Source: Spirochaetia bacterium 38H-sp
Lineage (GTDB): Bacteria; Spirochaetota; Spirochaetia; Winmispirales; Winmispiraceae
Direction: 5' to 3'
Length of the DNA stretch: 64,000 nucleotides
NCBI GenBank assembly: GCA_039023545.1
Contig: JBCHKQ010000002.1
Location: 248,001-312,000 of the forward strand
Part shown: one piece after another, positions 63,352-64,000 of the stretch
Numbering within the stretch: the stretch's first letter is position 1
Layout of the letters: each line of letters starts with the position of its first letter
The notes under the pieces: generated by a model
What the model was told of the DNA's origin: nothing
Seen by the model: only the letters and a program-made list of their open reading frames with translations
Database searches by the model: none
Made by a program: the position numbers and the translations under genes

Positions 63352-63957
63352 TCAAACCAAAGTTTTGAGATATGACAGAAGAACACCCAACGCATTCTCG
63401 TTATAACCACCCTCCGGTATGATAATATCCGCATAAATCTTGGTAGGCTCTATAAACTCATAATGCCCCGGCCGTACCATAGACAAATACTGCTCTATGA
63501 CAGAATCAACAGTACGTCCTCTCTCTGCAATATCCCGCTTGAGCCTCCTTATAAAACGTATATCATCTGGAGTATCCACATAAATCTTAAGATCCAGCAA
63601 ATCACGTATCCTGCTGTCAGTAAAAACCATAATCCCCTCAAAGATGATGAGACTATGCGGCTCTATAGTCCTAGTCTCCTTCTTACGCGTATGAGTTACA
63701 AAATCGTACACAGGCGCTTCAACAGCCTTACCCTGCTTAAGCCCAAGCAAATTGTTATAAATCCAATCCATATCAAAAGCATCCGGATGATCAAAATTAA
63801 ACGCAGTAATATTATCATTACCAACATGCCCGGCAGACTTATAATAATTATCCTGAGCAATAAACACAAAATCATCAAAAACCTCTGTAATCTTCTTGAC
63901 AATAGTAGTCTTACCGGACCCGGAACCGCCGCATATACCAATAATCTTTACATCCAT
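63352..63957 (-). CDS. udk: Uridine kinase
   Basis: Phosphorylates uridine and cytidine in pyrimidine salvage. Walker A: IGICGGSGSGKTTI near residue 5-18. Also FIAQDNYYKS with the catalytic Asp, FNFDHPDAFD, and IIFEGIMVF near 100. FIRRLKRDIAERGRTVD is the lid region. About 201 residues as usual. The start is ATG 63957, with GGGGTG upstream; a TTG earlier is less likely. It may begin another minus-strand operon beyond the right edge, but nothing else is seen. Confidence 0.93.
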   Translation of the reverse strand: MDVKIIGICGGSGSGKTTIVKKITEVFDDFVFIAQDNYYKSAGHVGNDNITAFNFDHPDAFDMDWIYNNLLGLKQGKAVEAPVYDFVTHTRKKETRTIEPHSLIIFEGIMVFTDSRIRDLLDLKIYVDTPDDIRFIRRLKRDIAERGRTVDSVIEQYLSMVRPGHYEFIEPTKIYADIIIPEGGYNENALGVLLSYLKTLV

Positions 63958-64000
63958 AAAACACCCCGCAAACAATATAAAAAACTAATATCATAAATAA

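Overview
The window looks like a chromosomal segment of an AT-rich spirochaete, assignment by inference. Pointers are a FliG paralogue among non-flagellar neighbours, many short conserved secreted or lipoprotein genes of spirochaete type, a long TPR/NHL/VWA secreted protein, and single-copy housekeeping genes in tightly overlapped operons. No 16S rRNA gene is present, so genus cannot be read.

Left part (1-13.1 kb): a minus-strand run of a class III adenylate cyclase, MTA/SAH nucleosidase, a galactokinase-like GHMP kinase, surE, two TPR/beta-propeller proteins, a YkgJ-type protein, clpS and clpA (cut by the window edge). A plus-strand cluster epmA-efp-cysK-Rrf2 regulator follows.

Island (13.78-22.26 kb): an obviously foreign, GC-rich block. 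Its core is an overlapping operon hsdR-hsdS-PrrC-like anticodon nuclease-hsdM (type I restriction of the EcoR124/EcoprrI sort). This core sits inside the wreck of a type 3 BREX phage-defence locus. Upstream are a frameshifted HTH regulator, an intact-looking brxF and a brxC that stops just before its P-loop. Downstream are a frameshifted piece of an SNF2 helicase (brxHII position) and a possible pglZ scrap. The hsd/prrC cassette appears to have replaced the middle of BREX while keeping its promoter. A tRNA-Asn gene lies beside the island.

Middle (22.7-36.3 kb): amrS-type radical SAM enzyme, PilZ protein, mfd, fliG paralogue, RlmD-like methyltransferase, a three-gene envelope operon, apt, tsaD and a divergent polysaccharide deacetylase.

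Right part (36.4-64 kb): a six-gene operon for an oligopeptide-type ABC importer with two unusual lipoproteins (one with a formylglycine-enzyme-like fold lacking its cysteines). Then ptsI-der-merR-NlpC-like, a GerMN protein, ymdB-tlyA, a GH10 xylanase lipoprotein, an RlpA/SPOR protein with ligA, a sugar-nucleotide dehydratase with a DegT aminotransferase, a divergent xanthine-dehydrogenase-like trio, and udk.

Two window-wide patterns stand out. First, at least ten intergenic loci carry a REP/REPIN-like palindromic element with the ends TACCGAACG and CTGCC-N3-GGCA, often as inverted pairs and once nested. Second, several genes without a Shine-Dalgarno have a -35/17 bp/-10 promoter ending exactly 6 bp before the start codon, which predicts leaderless mRNAs (ptsI, the xylanase and two short genes).
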